Assembly: GCA_964390545.1 (NCBI GenBank)
Contig: CAYMJV010000119.1
Span: 1-5,500, forward strand
Reading direction: 5' to 3'
DNA: 5,500 nucleotides
Origin: CAYMJV01 sp964390545
GTDB lineage: Bacteria > Desulfobacterota > BSN033 > UBA1163
Part shown: positions 2,627 through 5,500 of the stretch, one piece after another
Position numbering within the stretch: position 1 is the first letter of the stretch
Layout: each line of letters opens with the position of its first letter
Made by a program: the position numbers and the translations under genes
The notes under the pieces: generated by a model
What the model was told of the DNA's origin: nothing
The model's input: only the letters and a program-made list of their open reading frames with translations
Databases searched by the model: none

Positions 2627-5500
2627 ATGGCGAATCGTAAAATGATAGCCGAAACCCAAAAAGGCAAGAGCATCTGTCGAACATTACTGGTTCTGATAGC
2701 GGTCTTTATTTCACTTACCTTTGTGGATGAAGCCCAGACTCAGAGCTTCAAAGTTGGCTCCTTCACCAAGGCCAGTGGTGCGGGCCAGGTGGTCACGCAC
2801 AATCTCGGCGTGACACCCAAGGCTCTCATCCTTTGGACCAACGGCAAGGTAAGCGAGACCGGCTCCCAGATTTTTTCCTATTCCTTCGGAATGACCGACC
2901 AGACGAGGGCCAGCTACTCCACAGCGGTCGGCAGTCAGAATGTGTTGCCGTCAAACGAAAGCAGCCGCATGGCCGCCAAAGCCCTGACGATCGTGGAGGG
3001 GGGTGAAACTGTACTGGCGGAATGCGATGTTTCCGCCTGGGACACCACAACGTTCACCCTCATGTGGACTACTAACAACTCGACGGCCTACGTCATCCAC
3101 TACATCATCATCGGTGGGACCGATGTTACCTCCAAGGTCGTGAGGTGGACGATGGCGACGACAGTGCCCACCAACGTTTCGGTTACGGGCGTGGGCTTCC
3201 GGCCGGACGCCGTCATCCATGCCCACCTTGGCGCCGACTTCACGAGCGCACCTCCTGCAAACATGGTCCATTTGAACCTTGGTCTTGGCGTGATGGACGC
3301 TAGCGGCAGCCAGTGGGCCAACGTCGTGTATTCCCGTGACAATGTCAGCACAACTGACACACAGCGAGGCCAGCAGACAGACGCCTGCCTAATTGACATT
3401 TACAACGACCTCAGCGTGACCGTGAAGGCGTCCTTCAGGTCGATGGATGCGGATGGCTTCACCGTCAATTTCAGCACCGGGGGCTATGCCGGGCAGGTGG
3501 TTTCTCTCGCACTTGCTGGGATCAATGCCAAGGCCGGCAGTTTCGGCAAGACTGTGCCCGCACCAGCCTACGTCCGGGGAGCAGAGATCGACGCTGGGGC
3601 CGCCAGCAGCGCAACGATCACGCTTCCTGCCGCGAGTACCTCCGGAAACCTGATCGTTCTCAGCTTCAACTACAATAACCAGGCCGCAAACGTCACCTCG
3701 GTCACCGACAACAAGGGCAACAGCTACATAAGAGCCATTGGACCGACGGACTGGGACGGTACCACCGAGAGGGCGTACACCTACTATGCTAGCAACATCA
3801 TCGGTGGAACAGGTGCGATTACCATCACGATCACTCTCAGCGCGGCCACCACAAGCTATTTCGAGGTCTGGGCGCTCGAGTACTCCGGCGTATCGACCGT
3901 GAGTCCGCTCGACCAGACCTCGGTTGGAACAGGCACCGGTACGGCCATGGACAGTGGCTCGAAAACCACGACCTTCGCCAATGAGCTGCTCTACGGCTGG
4001 GGCCTCAGCAGCAGCAACTGCACGGCCCCCGGCGCTCCCTGGACCACACGATCAACCTTCAATAGTAACTTCGTGGTGGACCAAAGTGTTGCGTCCACGG
4101 GCTCCTACAACGTGACCGGGACAAACGGTTCTTCCGCCTATCGCTGGGCGGTTCACATGCTGACGTTCAAGGGCTCAGGCGCAACTCAGGCGGTTCGCGG
4201 CGTCGGCTTTCAACCTAGTGCTGTGCTCCTGTCGAGTTTTCAGGATGTTGCCCAGGCCAGTCCTGTCGCGGATTCGCGCTTCGGCATCGGCGCGGCCGAC
4301 GCGACGACCGGGGGCAGTGCTGCATTCAACGAAACAAATGCACTGACCGCCCTACCCATTAACCGGGCTATTGACAAGACCTCCAGGGTCTTCATGAAAT
4401 ACAACCAGAACACCAACTGGGTACCTGAAGCCCAAGCGACCCTGACAAGCATGGATGCGGACGGTTTCACGCTCAACTGGACGACCAACGATGCGGTCGC
4501 GACGGAGATCGTGTACCTCGTCCTCGGGGTCCCAGGAACCGCGTCATTCCAATACAAGAGACAGATCACGATCAATGCACTCGACGCAACCACCTGCTCC
4601 TCGCAAACCCTGTCGAGTTTCCCAGTCTTGATAAGCCTGTCCGGAAGCTGGTTGAGGACGCAGGCCAACGACCCGACAAACGGCCGTATCCAGAACGCCA
4701 ACGGCTACGACATCATCTTCCGGGATGGGAGCAACAACCAGCTCGACCACGAGATCGAGAAGTACGACGGAGGCGCCAGTGCAGGGACACTGGTCGCGTG
4801 GGTTAGGATTCCTACGCTTCCTCAGGCAGGCACCACGATTTACATGTACTACGGGAACTCGGCGATCACCAAACCAACCGCAAACTCGACCGGAGTGTGG
4901 GGGAGTGACTACCAGAGCGTCTGGCACCTCGGGTCGAACCTCCTCGATTCCACCAACAGCAAGAACGACGGGACCGACAGCGGGGGTTCATCCTCGGTAA
5001 CAGGGAACGTCGGCTTAGCCCGGAGCTTTGACGGGTCCGATGACTATATCTACACGGCAAACGCCATCACGTCGGGATACACCAATCTCACCCTCGAGGC
5101 CTGGGTGAAGACCTCAACGGCCAATGGGCATCCGATCCTCTCCTGGGAAGGGACTAACCGAACAGGGACCGCAAATACCCTCTGGGACTCCGGATTGTAC
5201 GTGGGTACCAACCAGGATCTCTATTTCTATGTCTACAACGGTGGAGGGTATTATCCCCGCGCCGTGGGGAGCTACAACGACGGCACTTGGCACCATCTGG
5301 TCGGCGTGAGTGACTCAGCAACCGGATTTTCCTATGTCTACGTAGATGGATCCCTCGCTGGTTCAGCAGGTAGGGTGAACCTGAACACAAACTCCCGCTA
5401 CTGGCGAATCGGTTCCTATAAAAATGCGGGCTCTTCTAACGGTGCCGATGGGTACTTCAACGGCCAGGTGGACGAGATCAGGATCTCGACCGCCGCCCGG
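2627..5500 (+). CDS. Very large exported multi-domain protein with triple module, DUF2341 and LamG domains (3' end off window)
   Basis: The frame is open for 958 codons to the right edge without a stop. Residues 1-36 look like a signal peptide: basic N-region (K5, K12, K14, R18), hydrophobic core LLVLIAVFISLTFV (20-33), possible cleavage after A36. Next come two copies of a ~110-residue beta-rich module, about 53-164 and 184-298. A different beta domain (about 319-516) contains VTSVTDNKGN (356-365) and EYSGV (418-422). The third module copy spans about 520-634. A DUF2341 domain runs about 643-745 from YKRQITIN to YMYYGNSA, followed by a VWHLG linker (765-769). A LamG/concanavalin-like domain begins near 797 with LARSFDGSDDYI, then LEAWVKT, WHHLVGV (888-894), VYVDGS and VDEIRIST (948-955). 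Such proteins are secreted or surface-bound, often adhesins or carbohydrate binders; the role is inferred. No enzyme motif or sorting signal is visible. A sigma-54 promoter and strong ribosome site precede it. Base composition is clearly more G+C-rich than the left half. Confidence 0.9.
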   Translation, partial: MANRKMIAETQKGKSICRTLLVLIAVFISLTFVDEAQTQSFKVGSFTKASGAGQVVTHNLGVTPKALILWTNGKVSETGSQIFSYSFGMTDQTRASYSTAVGSQNVLPSNESSRMAAKALTIVEGGETVLAECDVSAWDTTTFTLMWTTNNSTAYVIHYIIIGGTDVTSKVVRWTMATTVPTNVSVTGVGFRPDAVIHAHLGADFTSAPPANMVHLNLGLGVMDASGSQWANVVYSRDNVSTTDTQRGQQTDACLIDIYNDLSVTVKASFRSMDADGFTVNFSTGGYAGQVVSLALAGINAKAGSFGKTVPAPAYVRGAEIDAGAASSATITLPAASTSGNLIVLSFNYNNQAANVTSVTDNKGNSYIRAIGPTDWDGTTERAYTYYASNIIGGTGAITITITLSAATTSYFEVWALEYSGVSTVSPLDQTSVGTGTGTAMDSGSKTTTFANELLYGWGLSSSNCTAPGAPWTTRSTFNSNFVVDQSVASTGSYNVTGTNGSSAYRWAVHMLTFKGSGATQAVRGVGFQPSAVLLSSFQDVAQASPVADSRFGIGAADATTGGSAAFNETNALTALPINRAIDKTSRVFMKYNQNTNWVPEAQATLTSMDADGFTLNWTTNDAVATEIVYLVLGVPGTASFQYKRQITINALDATTCSSQTLSSFPVLISLSGSWLRTQANDPTNGRIQNANGYDIIFRDGSNNQLDHEIEKYDGGASAGTLVAWVRIPTLPQAGTTIYMYYGNSAITKPTANSTGVWGSDYQSVWHLGSNLLDSTNSKNDGTDSGGSSSVTGNVGLARSFDGSDDYIYTANAITSGYTNLTLEAWVKTSTANGHPILSWEGTNRTGTANTLWDSGLYVGTNQDLYFYVYNGGGYYPRAVGSYNDGTWHHLVGVSDSATGFSYVYVDGSLAGSAGRVNLNTNSRYWRIGSYKNAGSSNGADGYFNGQVDEIRISTAAR

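Noticed and set aside
2826..3399. Overlapping minus-strand open frames of 74-106 codons
   Set aside because: They are antisense to the long exported-protein gene, are rich in Arg/Pro/His as expected for shadows of G+C-rich coding DNA, and lack ribosome sites.
4240..5390. Minus- and plus-strand open frames of 60-153 codons within the right half
   Set aside because: All lie in the wrong frames of the DUF2341/LamG coding region, which carries recognisable domains; the 153-codon frame has no recognisable motif.

Overview
The window reads as part of a Gram-negative, free-living bacterium with a large surface or secreted proteome, probably a metagenome-type contig. The mix of a C25 (gingipain-family) peptidase, several toxin-antitoxin genes, a sigma-54 promoter and a very long DUF2341/LamG protein would fit groups such as Desulfobacterota, Nitrospirota or Omnitrophota. 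No marker gene is present, so the phylum is a guess.

Layout. (1) Bases 1-252 hold the last 83 codons of a peptidase C25 gene whose catalytic part lies off the left edge. (2) Bases 241-625 are non-coding and carry a cluster of short GAGGATC/GAGGAGC units with hairpins; the first hairpin covers the peptidase stop codon. A possible terminator and a weak sigma-70-type promoter follow. (3) Bases 674-1118 hold a RelB-like antitoxin and a RelE/ParE-like toxin, followed by a 94-residue helical, coiled-coil-like protein of unknown function (1187-1471). (4) On the minus strand, convergent with these, a HicB-like antitoxin (1907-1701) and a HicA toxin (1704-1483) overlap by 4 bases. (5) Bases 1908-2626 are non-coding. 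They hold a 120-bp element with 13-bp terminal inverted repeats and a 4-bp TTTA direct repeat on each side (MITE-like), a two-level palindrome, an inverted second copy of a repeat from region 2, an ATTCCATT simple repeat, and a near-consensus sigma-54 promoter at 2558-2572. (6) From 2627 to the right edge one reading frame stays open for 958 codons with no stop. It encodes an exported, multi-domain beta-rich protein: signal peptide, two copies of a ~110-residue module, a different beta domain, a third copy of the module, a DUF2341 domain and a LamG/concanavalin-like domain.

How it works together. The two toxin-antitoxin modules and the repeat-rich DNA around them look like an accessory island between two genes for large exported proteins. 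A member of one dispersed repeat lies on each side of the island in opposite orientation. The large right-hand gene looks separately controlled by an activator-dependent sigma-54 promoter, as expected for a costly surface product made only under certain conditions. The left half is visibly richer in A+T than the large gene.
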